Made by a program: the position numbers and the translations under genes. Shown here piece by piece: positions 1 to 10,823 of a stretch of 64,000 bases of DNA; position 1 is the first letter of the stretch, and the number at the start of each line of letters is the position of its first letter. Origin of the DNA: Aurelia coerulea (lineage: Eukaryota; Cnidaria; Scyphozoa; Semaeostomeae; Ulmaridae); NCBI GenBank assembly GCA_039566865.1, contig CM076955.1, positions 14,405,501 to 14,469,500 of the forward strand, in the 5' to 3' direction. Below the pieces are notes generated by a model that was not told where the DNA came from, searched no databases, and was given only the letters and a program-made list of their open reading frames with translations.

Positions 1-1850
1 TAAAACATATTTAAGGAAAACAGATCAGCCGAGAAATTTCATACCTTCGTCGAATGACCACAAAAACTATTGCTATCTTGAAGACTTCTTACAAATTGTA
101 CCGCGGATACTCAGAAAAAACGCACGCCATTTAAAATGCTACTATTTCCTAAATATCAAAGTAATAATATATCAAGATCTATAGCCTGTTCAGTTAATCT
201 TAGATTTCTTCATGGCTGAAAACACTCTCTCTGTTTCAATTTGTTAAGGTTCCTTCGAAAAACCTTAAAATGAAGCGTAGAATCACGATCACATTTTCAA
301 AATTCTCCTGCCTTACAGTATGATGACTTGAAAGCGCTTCAGAACTTGCTCGCCTCTTGGCTTAGCGAAAAAGTCATTCCCAAAAAAAAATTATTCAAGG
401 GGATTCCATCCTCCCAAGAGGATAATACATGCTTGTACAAGTAATAGCCACTGCTGTGTAGCATGAAAACTGACGAAATCTGCTCATCATTTTAGCTGTT
501 TTTGAGTATTTTTGAAGGAGCCTTTCAAGAAGATTTTTTTTTTTTTTTACACATCATTTAATAACTTACAATAAATATTACTTTCAACATTACTTACAAA
601 ATACCATACCCTACTACTAATACAATACCAATTGAAGCGAAAACTACGACTATCTCATGGCAACATAAAACAGGAAATACGAACATGCCACTGCACGTAA
701 CTACTAGAGAGAGAAATAGTTGCTAAAACTACACGTAACTACAAAAAAGAAAAAAAACATTTACCTTTAAGGGGACATAAATATGATACAGATTACATTT
801 TACAATACTTTCTAATTACAAATAAGAAGATTTTTCATAACTCCGGAGAGAAGAGCCCTGATTTGAACCAGGTAAATCTTAATCTTCAATTGAGAATGTC
901 GACTACCAAACATGACAAAGCCAATACTATTGCTTTGATATTCAGAGAGTAGTCCAGTACCCTAGCCCAAGACCAAATATAGTTCGGCAAATATTTGAGA
1001 TTGTCCAACCAAGTTTTTCCCGTTGGGCACCCTCGCAAAACTTCTGTTTGACAAACATGTTTTGCTTACTCTTTCAAATAATCGACACAACTCTGCTCAC
1101 ATGAGGAACCTTTACTCACAATTCAGTTCCTTGCAGAATAATGCTTGCTGGTTTTGTCAACTCATTTCGTAAAATGATTACATCCTTGAAAAATGAACTG
1201 AAGACATTTTCAAGATCAGTGACATAATAAAATTTTGTTGATTTCTCAAAATTTGCAGTTCTTTGGTCACACTACGGAATCGAGTTCTGTTGAAGTCAGA
1301 ACCAAAAGGCTGTAATATTGAACAATACTGAGTGTACCAAATGTATCCACTATAGACAGGCCACGATGATTCGTAAACTTGGCCGATTTTGGACGAATTA
1401 TGACTTAATCTTTCGTGAAAATCCAGAATTAGGTTCTATGATTGTTTCCTAAGGTTCTGGTCTTCTATTTCTTGAGTTATAATAAGTGCGCTTCTTTAAA
1501 TTTCGGTTTTGACAATATTGAAACGATCAAAGACTCGACATGATTGGACAAAGAGAAAACTTTTTCGTTGTTGGTTTAAGGATCTAGAAATCGACTGGAT
1601 CTAATCTGCTGCACGAGCGTTGGTTCCATATTGGGAGAAATGTAACATTGCTCTTAATGATGCAAAGACTCAAATTTCCATTGGTAATCTTATTGATTTG
1701 TACTTTGGTGCAGGTAAATATTACTGTGTCAAGGGGGTTAAAGGGAGAAAGAATGAAGTGCCATGAGGTCAAGACTCTTTTAAAGGTTTGAGCCCTATGT
1801 TCAGAAAGTAACAAGGGTTATTGTGTACTGATGATTAAGATATTTGTTAA
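1..1850. other. non-coding, no gene recognised
   Basis: AT-rich sequence with no convincing exon. It contains a T run of about 15 at 534-548. One frame across roughly 1040-1800 reads as a broken, stop-ridden protein-like stretch, which could be an old transposon relic, but no family motif is recognisable. Confidence 0.4.
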
Positions 1851-1851
1851 G

Positions 1852-2100
1852 AAAGCATTGAGTCCCTTCGAATTGTCTTGCTTTGGCACAGTGCATCATT
1901 GCAACAACTCCAGAACTTCGCAACAGGGTCAGAAAACATAGAGTCCCTTCGAATTGTCTTGCTTTGGCACAGTGCGTCATTGCATCATTGCAACAACTCT
2001 AGAACTTCCCAACAGGCTCAGAAAGCATTGAGTCCCTTCGAATTGTCTTGCTTTGGCACAGTGCATCATTGCAACAACTCCAGAACTTCCCAACAGGCTG
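1852..2100. repeat. minisatellite, 3 copies of an 80-88 bp unit
   Basis: Three head-to-tail copies start near 1852, 1931 and 2019. Each carries AGTCCCTTCGAATTGTCTTG followed by a CTTTGGCACAGTGC block and a GCAACAACTC block. The middle copy has an extra short CATTGCAT duplication, so its unit is longer. An open frame across the array reflects the repeat and not a gene. Confidence 0.85.
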
Positions 2101-3060
2101 GGCTAGGCCTGTCGCTAAGATAGTGATTGTGCAACAGATTATTAATGATCGATTCCACATCACCAAATCACCATGAAAACCTATTCTCTTTGTAGATTCA
2201 GGTCAAGTCTGTAGATAAAATGATCGACGTTTTCTTTTATCGTTTTCAGGGTTTCAAGGCTGACAATTTCAAAAAATTCGCTTACAGCTCTTGCAACAGA
2301 AGAATAAAAAATTTACAAAAATTTAGGATCGAATTGTAGATTTTAGCTAAACATTAAGTCATAAATCTTTCAAATCGGTTGAGTGTACGATTTATCGTGA
2401 CGTGTCAAAATGGACAGTTTTTTTGGTGCATCCCCTGGGATTTTAACACCTCTGTCGAAGTACAACCAAAAACTATGTAAAGTAGAAATGTTTATTGGCT
2501 ATAGAGCTACGATTGTTCCCCAAATGTTCGTCACATAAGGGGGCCAAAACAGTCTCTTCAAATCACGATCAAGACCCTTGGGAAAATAAACCCAGAGTCT
2601 CTTGGGAATTTTAGGAAGATTTTTTATTTTCACAAAGTTTTCCAACCTCCTATACATCATTCGAAAGTGCAGGTCTTCGCAAACAGCAATATGAAGTTAG
2701 ATTTGACATAGAATGACTGGTTTGACCATCGTCTGTCATAGAATGAACTGTGGTCAGTTTTTTTGCTCATGAAATTTGACAGGAATAACCTAGACCAGGT
2801 GAAATTCTGGAACTTGCTAATTCATGAGGAACCACTCTTATCGTATTCTGCTTGCAAATTCCTGATCAGAAGGCATCACAGTTTCATAAGATACAACATT
2901 CGTTTTGCAAGAAAGATAAACAAAAAACTTCAAACAATTCCCAAGGGACTGAGCCCCCAAGTCAACGAAATTTCATAACGCTTGAAAGTTTCAGGTTCCT
3001 CTCTCTCAAATCACAGGCTGTAGGAAATTCTGAATTAAAAATATCACGAGTGTAAAAATA
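2101..3060. other. non-coding, no gene recognised
   Basis: No domain-bearing frame, no plausible exon with good splice sites and no RNA gene were seen. Short open frames at 2763-3055 overlap in two frames and look random. Confidence 0.4.
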
Positions 3061-3117
3061 TATGACGTCCTTGCAGTTTATTTCATTTCTGACATATCAA
3101 GATATCAAGTAACGATA

Positions 3118-3229
3118 TTAATCTCCACGCGTGACAGATTGAAGTGACCTAGACAGAGCCATTATGTCACTCATAAGTGCTCCAGGGACCTCAACGTCAC
3201 TTCAATCTGCCGCCACGCGAGGGGATTAA
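3118..3229. mobile_element. small TTAA-flanked palindromic MITE
   Basis: TTAA occurs at 3118-3121 and 3226-3229. Between them lies a palindrome whose left end reads TCTCCACGCG and whose right end is its near complement (CGCGAGGGGA), with inner arms CAGATTGAAGTGAC/GTCACTTCAATCTG. Flanking sequence (TTTCATTTCTG and its complement near 3250) extends the symmetry, so the element may be larger than 104 bp. A TTAA duplication is typical of piggyBac or Kolobok elements; which of these applies is inference. Confidence 0.5.
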
Positions 3230-3742
3230 AATGGCGCCTTCGCAGGAGAGGCAGAGACAGAAATGAAATATAAATCATGAAATGAAAATCTACTTTTAGA
3301 TTCACAGTTTCCTTGTATTTTAAATGATACCTAAAAAGGTAGGTTTTTGCAATAGAATGGTAGTTCTATGACCAAAAATCGCTTTACTCTACATAGTTTT
3401 GGTTGCACTTTGATATGCTACGAGAATCGTTGATCGACTCGTAATAACGTAATTTTGGAATCTTGTATTCCCTACTGAAGATTATGGGTTGCAGTTTCGT
3501 TTGAGTCATTTCATTTTTATCGAAATATAATTCATTTGATATAAGATTAAAAATGACATTTTCCTCTCTATTTGTCTTTTGGGAGGCTTTTTCGGCTGTT
3601 CATTTCAAATCATTAGTGTTTATCTAAATTTGATGCTTTTTAAATGATTTCGAAAAATTCTTAATTTCTTATTCCTAATAAACGCAAAATAAAAGCAATA
3701 TTAGATTCTCCTCCTCAATTCTAGAAATTTCTTTTTGATATA

Positions 3743-4314
3743 AAGTGCCCCAATAAATTTGACGGATGTTTGATTAAATGTTAAACTAACTATGTAATGA
3801 ACAGTCTCCATGGAAATGCATCCATGTTCCTAAGATCTTAAATCAATTTTAGACACCAGAATCTTGCAAATCTGTTGAATGTTTACGGAGTTACAAGCTT
3901 TTGAAACTGAAGTTCACGTTTGTGCTCAAGCTGAGACCATAGAGACTTCTTGATAGCATTTGCAGTGAAAGTAGCATGGGACTATCGTTTGTGTTGTTTC
4001 TTGTTCATTTCAGACGAAACCAAATGGAACTTGGACTGCAGGAGCTATCACATAGGATAACCTTCTTTTACTTCAATTTGAAGCTTTTTTGCAGTGGTTA
4101 ACCTCCTTTTATTTTTATGTCAGCATTTACAAAAAAGTTGATCTTTAAAAGCTAGCTCGTAACCCAGTGAATTCTAAGCGGATTTGCAAGATTTCGTTGT
4201 GTACAAATTTAATTTAAGATCCCAGAAAAAGGTTTATCTTACCATGGAGCCTGTTTACTACATCGCTAGTCTTTTATTTCTAATCAAACATCAAACAGTT
4301 TTTTGAGACACAAC
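3743..4314. mobile_element. palindromic MITE, eroded ends
   Basis: The left arm (GTGCCCCAATAAA, then GATGTTTGATTAAATG) is complementary to the right arm (TAATCAAACATC, then TTTTTTGAGACAC). Inner arms share an ATCTTGCAAATC-type block and a GTTACAAGCTTTTGAA block. It is related to the next element (4680-5430), with which it shares the internal phrase AATTTTAGACACCAGAA. Confidence 0.6.
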
Positions 4315-4679
4315 GCATATTAGAATCGGCGACAAAAACAGACAAAGATACTTTGGCAAGAGTTTGTTTCCCACTTCAACTCTGACATTGATTTAGCCAA
4401 CTTTTGATTCGCAATTTAAAAATGTAATTCTGTTCAAGTGCAGCTCGTTTCTGAATTATGATCTTCAGCAAACTTTGTTCAGATAAGGAAATATGTGGTA
4501 TTTCCTGTATTCTGCCAAACCATTTTATCCTCCCCTCTAGCCCCAAAGATCAATATTGTGCCAGATAGACCGGGATAAAAAGGCATGCTCTATTAACCGA
4601 AATATAAAAAAGCGGTGTTTCTATCTTTCCAAATCAACTCGCATATAAGGACATGCCTTTATAAGACTTTTTCCATGTC

Positions 4680-5430
4680 TACAGGGTGTCCCAAAAAAAT
4701 TGTTCGAAGTTTGATTAAATATTAAAAAATGACGAAATACTGCACGGGCTCCATGGTAAGATAACCATATAACTGAGATTTTAGATTAATTTTAGACACC
4801 AGAAGCTAGCAAATCGGCTAAATATTCACAGAGTTACGAGCTTTCAAAGTTTAAGTTCGAAAGCTGAAACCAGACGCCCCTAAATTGCATATTTTGTGAA
4901 AGTAAAATCTCGTTTATTGAAAGTAAATCAAATGGAATTTTAAAAGCACTTGCGATAAACTAGCTTTCTATAACATTGAATCAAGTTTATGGATGCTTGG
5001 AGGAATCCTGTTCAGCACAAATTGGAATTGGCCTGTCTCTCATTGATTAAGTTTTTATTCCATGTTTTAGATAATTGCATTCTGAAATAAATTTTGCAAA
5101 CGGTTACAAGAATTAAAAAACTTTGGAAGTCCTCTTTACTTTGCTCTGATATCGACGAGAGGTAAAACATTGGAAAGTCTCCTTTTACCTCGATTTTAGG
5201 ACGTCTTTTTGGAAAACAAGCCAGTTAGGTGCGTCTGGTTTCAGCTTTCGCACAAACTTGAACTTCAAAAGCTTGTAACTCTGTGAATTCTTAGGGGATT
5301 CGCAAGATTCTGGCGTTTGAAATTAATATAGAATCTTAGGAACAGGCTTATTTAACCACGAGCCGGTACATTCTATCGTTATTTTTTCACATTTAATCAT
5401 ATGTCGAACAATTTTTCTGGGAACCCTGTA
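4680..5430. mobile_element. palindromic MITE with TA ends, GGGTGTCCC-type termini
   Basis: The left end TACAGGGTGTCCCAAAA and right end TTTTTCTGGGAACCCTGTA are inverted repeats bounded by TA. The arms are several hundred bases long and include GCGTCTGGTTTCAGCTTTCG on the right against its near complement around 4870-4890. The terminal motif is shared with at least five other elements in the window. No coding capacity was seen, so it is presumably mobilised in trans. Confidence 0.75.
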
Positions 5431-6932
5431 TAAGCAAAGGAGAACTGCTTATTCTGGACCATGTAGTGAGAATTGATGCTAATCAGTCTCTGATTTTTCT
5501 AAATTTGATGGAATCAATGAAATGTCCCAATTCGGAATGTTAAATGATGAATGAACTGCACTGTAACAGTCTTCATTTTAATTAAAGGTAGTTTGGTTTT
5601 CCAACAAGTAGCACTGTAAAATTAGACAATTGTAGAGTAACGGTGAACAAATATGCAAAAATTTGCCATCTATGGGGATCTCCTAGCCTGCTTGCAGACT
5701 CTACAATAATAAGTGATGATGCACAATTCGCTGTTCTGTAGAGCCAGCAAAACCATCCCCACAAGTTTCTGCGGGGAAAGGAACAATACTTGTGAGAAGG
5801 CCGGAACAATCAATTATATAGAGGGGCCATCAGGAATAATATGCCATATGGTCGGCAGAACATTACGTTTCAAAAATGCAAAATATACTTTCATTGGCTA
5901 TAAGACAATCCTAAAGTCTCCACACAGGCTAGGGATCTCTTGGTCTGGTTTATTCAACATTTGCCAAATTTGAATCAAATACTGCCTTATTTATTCAGAT
6001 TCAAATGTTGGAAACATTTTTTGGGACACACCGTCCATCATCTCTTTTAACTTTGATGGCCAGGTCATGATCTATTTGGTATTAAAAGATAATCAGGGGA
6101 AAGCATCTAAGTCAAACAATTTATTGTGATGCAAAAAATCACAATTGTAAAGCTTAGCAGTGAAGGCAAAATTTCCCATTGAAAACTCAGACCCTGAGTC
6201 TTCTGAATAATTTGTGCAATGTGTTGTAAGATATACTAAGCCAAGAAAAAGAGACTGAAAACTTTACCAAGAAGATGAAATATACAGTATCTCAAACCAG
6301 GTGGCATATAAATATTTTAAAGATAAATAGCCAGTTAACAACATATGGAGATAAATATTTAGTGAAAACACTTCAGAATACAACACAACAGCACTGAAGT
6401 TACATGATACCAAATGAATAAGTAAAAGTTTTGCAAATGGTTTAAAACGTTTTTGAAAAGTCTCTCTGCAATTCTGAATGATTTGAAGGGAAATTATCCT
6501 CAATATCTAATTATATGTTTCAGCACTGCAATCGCAACATTGTACAAGGGGTCATTGGCAAATAATTGCTGTCCGTGAATGTATATTGGCTGTAAAAGTC
6601 TCACCTCACTAATTGCAAAGGCTTCCATATCAACAAAACTTTGAGATTTGATGCTGTTTTATGCATTTGTACCTAAATTCCGAATGATATCCTTGACTTA
6701 CACTCACCTTTTTCAAGAAAAAAATTGTTAAAGCTAGTCCGACAGTGACAATAAGAAATTGAAATGGAAATAATGCTTAAGAATTTGCAAGCCTCTTCAA
6801 CTTTTCCAGAAGCAAGGGAAGGGTCCAAGACCTCAACAGACAAATTCCATTGGCAGTAACAACAAATCATTTGTTGATAACCCCTACTACTGTCAAACAA
6901 ATATTCTAAGGTTCAAAGTCAAAAATGAAACT
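5431..6932. other. non-coding region downstream of the ADTRP-like gene
   Basis: No gene recognised. At 6015-6031 TTTTTTGGGACACACCG resembles an isolated right end of the GGGTGTCCC element family; I could not find its partner. Open frames at 5713-5973 and 6673-6900 carry no motif. Confidence 0.35.
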
Positions 6933-7676
6933 TTACACATCTTTCGTGCAATCTCTTTTCCAAATGGCAGAAGACAATTTTTCACCAAAAACATACACTC
7001 CAACAGCGGCGGCCATTGCAAAAGTGCAAAAGGCAACAAACTCTGTCATCGTTTGATGTTGAAGAAATGGATAAACCCAGATTCCTGTGTAATTACCAAT
7101 ATGAACCAGCCATGCTATGTATGCAACTGCAAGTATTGACACAACAGAAATGCCGACTTTTCTTCTTGGGTACTTGTGTGGGAATAAGAATAGGCCGGCA
7201 AGGTTGAGGAACAACGGCAACGTGTGGAGGAAGTGGTTATAAAGGCTTGACAAGGGGATAATTTTTTGTGTCTCGTCTGTCACGAGTCCTTCAGTCTCTA
7301 TGAACGTGATTCCCCAAAATAAAACAACGACCATAATCCCGAACGGAAAACAAATTGCTACGAAAACGATGTCTCGTAGATATTGAGGAAAGCTGTAGCA
7401 ATCTTCTTCATGTTTGGGATTGTTTGTTCTGCTGGTTTTCTTAGCTTGTTTGTCGTCATCGTCAAAACTCTCCTGAATGTCAACAAGCACGGCAAAAGCG
7501 AAAAAAACTGCATGCAGATATTCCGACCAATGAGTTAAAAACTTAAACCTACCTCCATACGTATTAAAGATTTTTAGTTTGATGTAAAAATGCTCATAAC
7601 TGCAACCAATGATGCTTATGAGCAAGCATATTGAGTGGAAAGCAAGTGCACGTCTTCTGAATGATTTTGCCGCCAT
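6933..7676 (-). CDS. AIG1/ADTRP-like membrane hydrolase, copy 1
   Basis: This is a complete intronless frame of 247 residues from ATG at 7676. The frame is open 30 nt further upstream, but only a GTG lies there; the ATG has the context AGCAATGG. The protein fits the FAR-17a/AIG1 family, which includes ADTRP. Known members are multi-pass membrane threonine hydrolases that cleave fatty-acid esters of hydroxy fatty acids. Diagnostic blocks are YGGRFKFLT near residue 40-48, FWGITF near 120, LYNHFLHT at 146-152 and GIWVYP near 198-203. Family knowledge makes Thr48 and a histidine of the NHFLHT motif (probably His151) the catalytic pair. Several hydrophobic segments and an unusual acidic DDDD linker near residue 72 are visible. 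A paralogue lies 3.1 kb away on the same strand. Cellular substrate is unknown. Confidence 0.85.
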   Translation of the reverse strand: MAAKSFRRRALAFHSICLLISIIGCSYEHFYIKLKIFNTYGGRFKFLTHWSEYLHAVFFAFAVLVDIQESFDDDDKQAKKTSRTNNPKHEEDCYSFPQYLRDIVFVAICFPFGIMVVVLFWGITFIETEGLVTDETQKIIPLSSLYNHFLHTLPLFLNLAGLFLFPHKYPRRKVGISVVSILAVAYIAWLVHIGNYTGIWVYPFLQHQTMTEFVAFCTFAMAAAVGVYVFGEKLSSAIWKRDCTKDV

Positions 7677-8247
7677 TGCTATCCGCCTCCTTTTCAGTGC
7701 TGCCACTCTTGATATTTAAATTTTCCACCTACTGCGCATGATAAGTCCTTGTAGTGTAGTGAGGCTACCCCTACGGTAAATTTCTCTATTTCCCTACCCT
7801 GGGTACCAGACTCTATTTTTGCAAATTCCCCTACGTTTTTTCACCTATTTTCGTACAAAAGGCCACAAAAGGCCGTGATTTTGAGTTGATAATGACACAA
7901 TTAGCACTTTCGATCTCAGAAGATTCATTTCGGAAGATCTCAGAAGATTCATTCATTTCAGAGAGCCTCATTCAATCTTGAGGTCCCCAGAGCATGGAAG
8001 AAAATCTGATGCTTATTGACATAAGGACCAACCCCCATTCTAATTGTTCTTTCTATTGTTTTTTTCCAAAGTTGTTATAAACTGGCCTTATTGAACAAAA
8101 TCCCTCTACAAACCCTCATTTCCCCGTAGGTTTCCCCCCCCCCCCTACAACCTACCAAAGCATATTTCCCATGCATGGATAATGGATAACTATGATGTCA
8201 CAAAACTATCAAGGTTTCCTCGCTGCTAATGGGAAGCATGATATCAT
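7677..8247. other. upstream region of ADTRP-like gene 1; insertion target
   Basis: Contains the presumed promoter of the minus-strand gene, with no clear TATA element identified. A run of ten C lies near 8137-8147. Sequence from about 8180 to 8255 is a diverged copy of the 125-bp unit found inside the neighbouring hAT-like element. Confidence 0.5.
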
Positions 8248-8428
8248 GCATTCTGCAGCGGCGGACTGGCCCACCGGCCCACCAGCCCGTGGGCCCCCCT
8301 CAAAATCTCGTAAAGAGGGCCCCCTTTTTACTGGAAAAGGGCCCCTTTGGCAAAATAAGGGACTTCTTTAGTAGTTTTACATTTTGAATAATGGAACACT
8401 TCACATTTGAATCCTTCCGTGTTAGTGT

Positions 8429-8787
8429 CCCGGGGGGGGGGGGGTACTTCATTGTTAAGTTGTACTGGACGTGCCGCTCATATGGATGGGTTTTTTCATC
8501 CGAAATTCTCTACATATGGGTCCGTTTTTAACCACAATTCTGGTAGATGGGTACTTCTTTGAGAATTTTCTTATCAATCGGCCCCATAATGATAATCCAG
8601 GCCAAAAAACTGAAATTTTCCTTTGTTTCAAATCGACAAATTCATGCACATGGGTCAAAGATTTCCTGATATTCATGCAAATGGGCTCGAAATTTTTGAA
8701 TACTCCGTCATACGAATGGGTCCTTTTCTCAAAGTCCAGATTCAGGTCGAATCAGGTTGACAATGAAGTACCCCCCCCCCCCCCGGG
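8429..8787. mobile_element. 359-bp nested element with CCCGGGGG ends, 8-bp TSD
   Basis: The ends are CCCGGGG... followed by TACTTCATTGT, and the exact inverted counterpart ACAATGAAGTA followed by a C run and GGG. The 8-bp direct repeat GTTAGTGT lies at 8421-8428 and 8788-8795. The interior repeats a short ATGGGT-type motif six times (near 8483, 8513, 8547, 8650, 8682 and 8715). No coding capacity. The 8-bp duplication suggests hAT or P-like mobilisation, but the G-run terminus is not one I can assign. Confidence 0.8.
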
Positions 8788-8992
8788 GTTAGTGTACTTG
8801 TTCAAAGAAATGAATATAGTCAGAGAGTGAAGATACGGATGGGGAAGAAAGGAGCACCGTTGCAGAAAAAGTAAAGGTCCCCTCCCCCCCACTTTTGTCG
8901 AAAGGTGGTCCTCGAGATTCCTCTAAAACCGAAGAGAAAATAGCTGGGTATAGGTTGGGAAAGAATTTTCCGAGAAATGTCAAATCTTGGCA

Positions 8993-9560
8993 CTGGCAAG
9001 CATCATATTGGGAGATGCATTCTAAGCCAAAGTAAAGGACCTTTCTTCAAAAATTTTCCTCGTGCTCTGATTCATAGCATAACTGTTACAAAACGATCCA
9101 GGTTTCCTTATCGCTAAAGGCAAGCATTATATTAGGAGATGCATTCTAAGCGAAAAGTAAAAGACCTTTATTCAAAAATTTTCCTCGTGCTCTGATTAAT
9201 AGGATAACTGTTACAAAACGATCCAGGTTTCCATATCGCTAAAGGCAAGCATTATATTAGGAGATGCATTCTAAGCCAAAAGTAAAGGACCTTTCTTCAA
9301 AAATTTTCCTCGTGCTCTGATTCATAGGATAACTGTTACAAAACGATCAAGGTCTCCTTATCGCTAAAGGCAAGCATGATATTGGGAGGTGCATTCTAAG
9401 CCAAAGTAAAGGATCTGTCTTCAAAATTTTTTCTCGTGCTCTGATTCATAGGATCACCGTCACAAAACGATCAAGGTTTCCTTGTCGCTAAAGGCAAGCA
9501 TGCTATTGGGAAATGCATCCTAAGCCAAAGTAAAGGGCGTAGCCACAAAAATTTTCCTTG
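8993..9560. repeat. 125-bp tandem array, about 4.5 copies
   Basis: The motif GAGATGCATTCTAAG or a close variant recurs at about 9012, 9136, 9261, 9386 and 9510, a period of 124-125 bp. Units carry AAAATTTTCCTCGTGCTCTG and CGCTAAAGGCAAGCAT blocks. A diverged copy lies outside the element, in its left flank at 8180-8255. Confidence 0.85.
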
Positions 9561-10027
9561 GGGATTCGCCCTCAGACCCTCTCATTGTACTGCCCACCCC
9601 CACTTAATTTAACCTGGCCACGCATTTTCAAAGAAAGTGACTTTAGCTTTGCTATTGGTAAGAAATCAAGGAATTGCGACGAATTTTGCTCATATGACCG
9701 CACCCGCACCATTTAGACCACACCCACTTAGGGCCCCCTTAACTTATCCATGGCCGGTACAAAAATCAGAGCCAGTCCGCCACTGGCATTCTGTAAGACC
9801 ACAAAGTGTGGACAACAATGAAATTTCTACAAGAAAAACCCCATTTTGAGCATCATCAGCATTTTACAAAATATCCAACTATTGGCACAGGCTATATTTT
9901 GTGATTTCATCTGAACTTTCAAGTTTTACATGACAAAAGAGATTTGTTAAGAACATAGGCAAAGAAGTTCAGGGTGAAAGTTCAAAGTGATAATCATTTC
10001 CTGTGATTTTCCAGTATCCTTAAAAAC

Positions 10028-10370
10028 TAGGTGTTGTGGCACAGTGGTGTAATCCTCTAACTTTGCAGCCAGAGAAAACAGGCAGAGAGGGTTCAATATC
10101 TGGTAGAGCCCCACAACTTGAGCATCATGAAAAGGGGCACTGCACTCAATCAGCACTTAGCTGCTTCTATGATCGCAGCACTATAGCGCTAAACACTTCA
10201 CCTTCACCTTCACCAGGTAGCTTGCAAAGCAGAAATTCTTACATGTTTAAAGTGATTACAAGACTTTGCAATATTTCTACAATTACTTTGATCCTTGCTT
10301 ACCACAAATGTGCAAATAAATTTTTACAATCTGCAATGCAATCAAATTTTTGCTAAAATAAAAAAAAATT
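10028..10370 (+). repeat. candidate tRNA-headed SINE, forward copy
   Basis: The head reads TGGCACAGTGG (a good match to an RNA polymerase III A box) followed about 50 nt later by GGGTTCAATATC (B-box-like), and the copy ends in an A-rich tail near 10355-10370. A shorter related copy faces it at 10450-10575. No convincing target duplication was found. Confidence 0.45.
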
Positions 10371-10449
10371 AACTTTTTTGTGCCACCTAGTGGTCTAGAG
10401 AAAGCAACTTCATTGATCAAAAGTGTTGTATATTAAAATCAGTGCAACG

Positions 10450-10575
10450 TTTGCAGTACCGGTATGAAGGTGAAGTTGCCTTTTTCAGCGCCAAGCGCTG
10501 GGATCGCAGAAATAGAGCAGACCTGACTGTTCTGGCTGCAAAGTCAGAGGATTACACCACTGACACGACATGAAG
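10450..10575 (-). repeat. candidate tRNA-headed SINE, inverted partial copy
   Basis: On the minus strand it begins GTCAGTGGTGTAATCCTC and continues GACTTTGCAGCC, closely matching the head of the copy at 10028. It then shares the GCGATC..CAGCGC and AACTTCACCTTCA blocks with a deletion between. The head-to-head pairing could also be read as one palindromic element. Confidence 0.4.
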
Positions 10576-10823
10576 CATTTACAGTGATATTATAGCATAG
10601 TGATAGGTATGAAAAATTCTCAAAATTATGAAAAAATTCACTAATGGTTAATAAGTGTTTGAACTATAATCCATTGTTGCAGTTTGAAGCAAGAACTTCA
10701 ATTTTCAGTTTCAGTTTTCATTAACAAATATGTCTAAATACATCTAAATACACAAAAGAATACAAAATTTGTATTCAATACAAATCACTTCAAGCTAATC
10801 AATTCCAAATTTAGAACAGTCTG

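Larger units (their letters stand above)
8256..9785. mobile_element. hAT-like non-autonomous transposon, 8-bp TSD
   Basis: The ends are CAGCGGCGGACTGG on the left and, read inward, CAGTGGCGGACTGG on the right: 14-bp terminal inverted repeats with one mismatch. The element is bounded by an exact 8-bp direct repeat GCATTCTG at 8248-8255 and 9786-9793. A CAGNGGCG start and 8-bp duplication are hallmarks of the hAT superfamily. No transposase frame is present. The interior carries a second element (8429-8787) and a 125-bp tandem array (8993-9560). Confidence 0.85.

Noticed and set aside
1040..1800. Broken protein-like frame
   Set aside because: Many stops, no recognisable family motif, no supporting terminal repeats; could be chance in AT-rich DNA.
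6673..6900. Additional 3' exon of the first ADTRP-like gene
   Set aside because: The upstream frame ends in a normal stop after a complete family-length protein, and the candidate has no homology.
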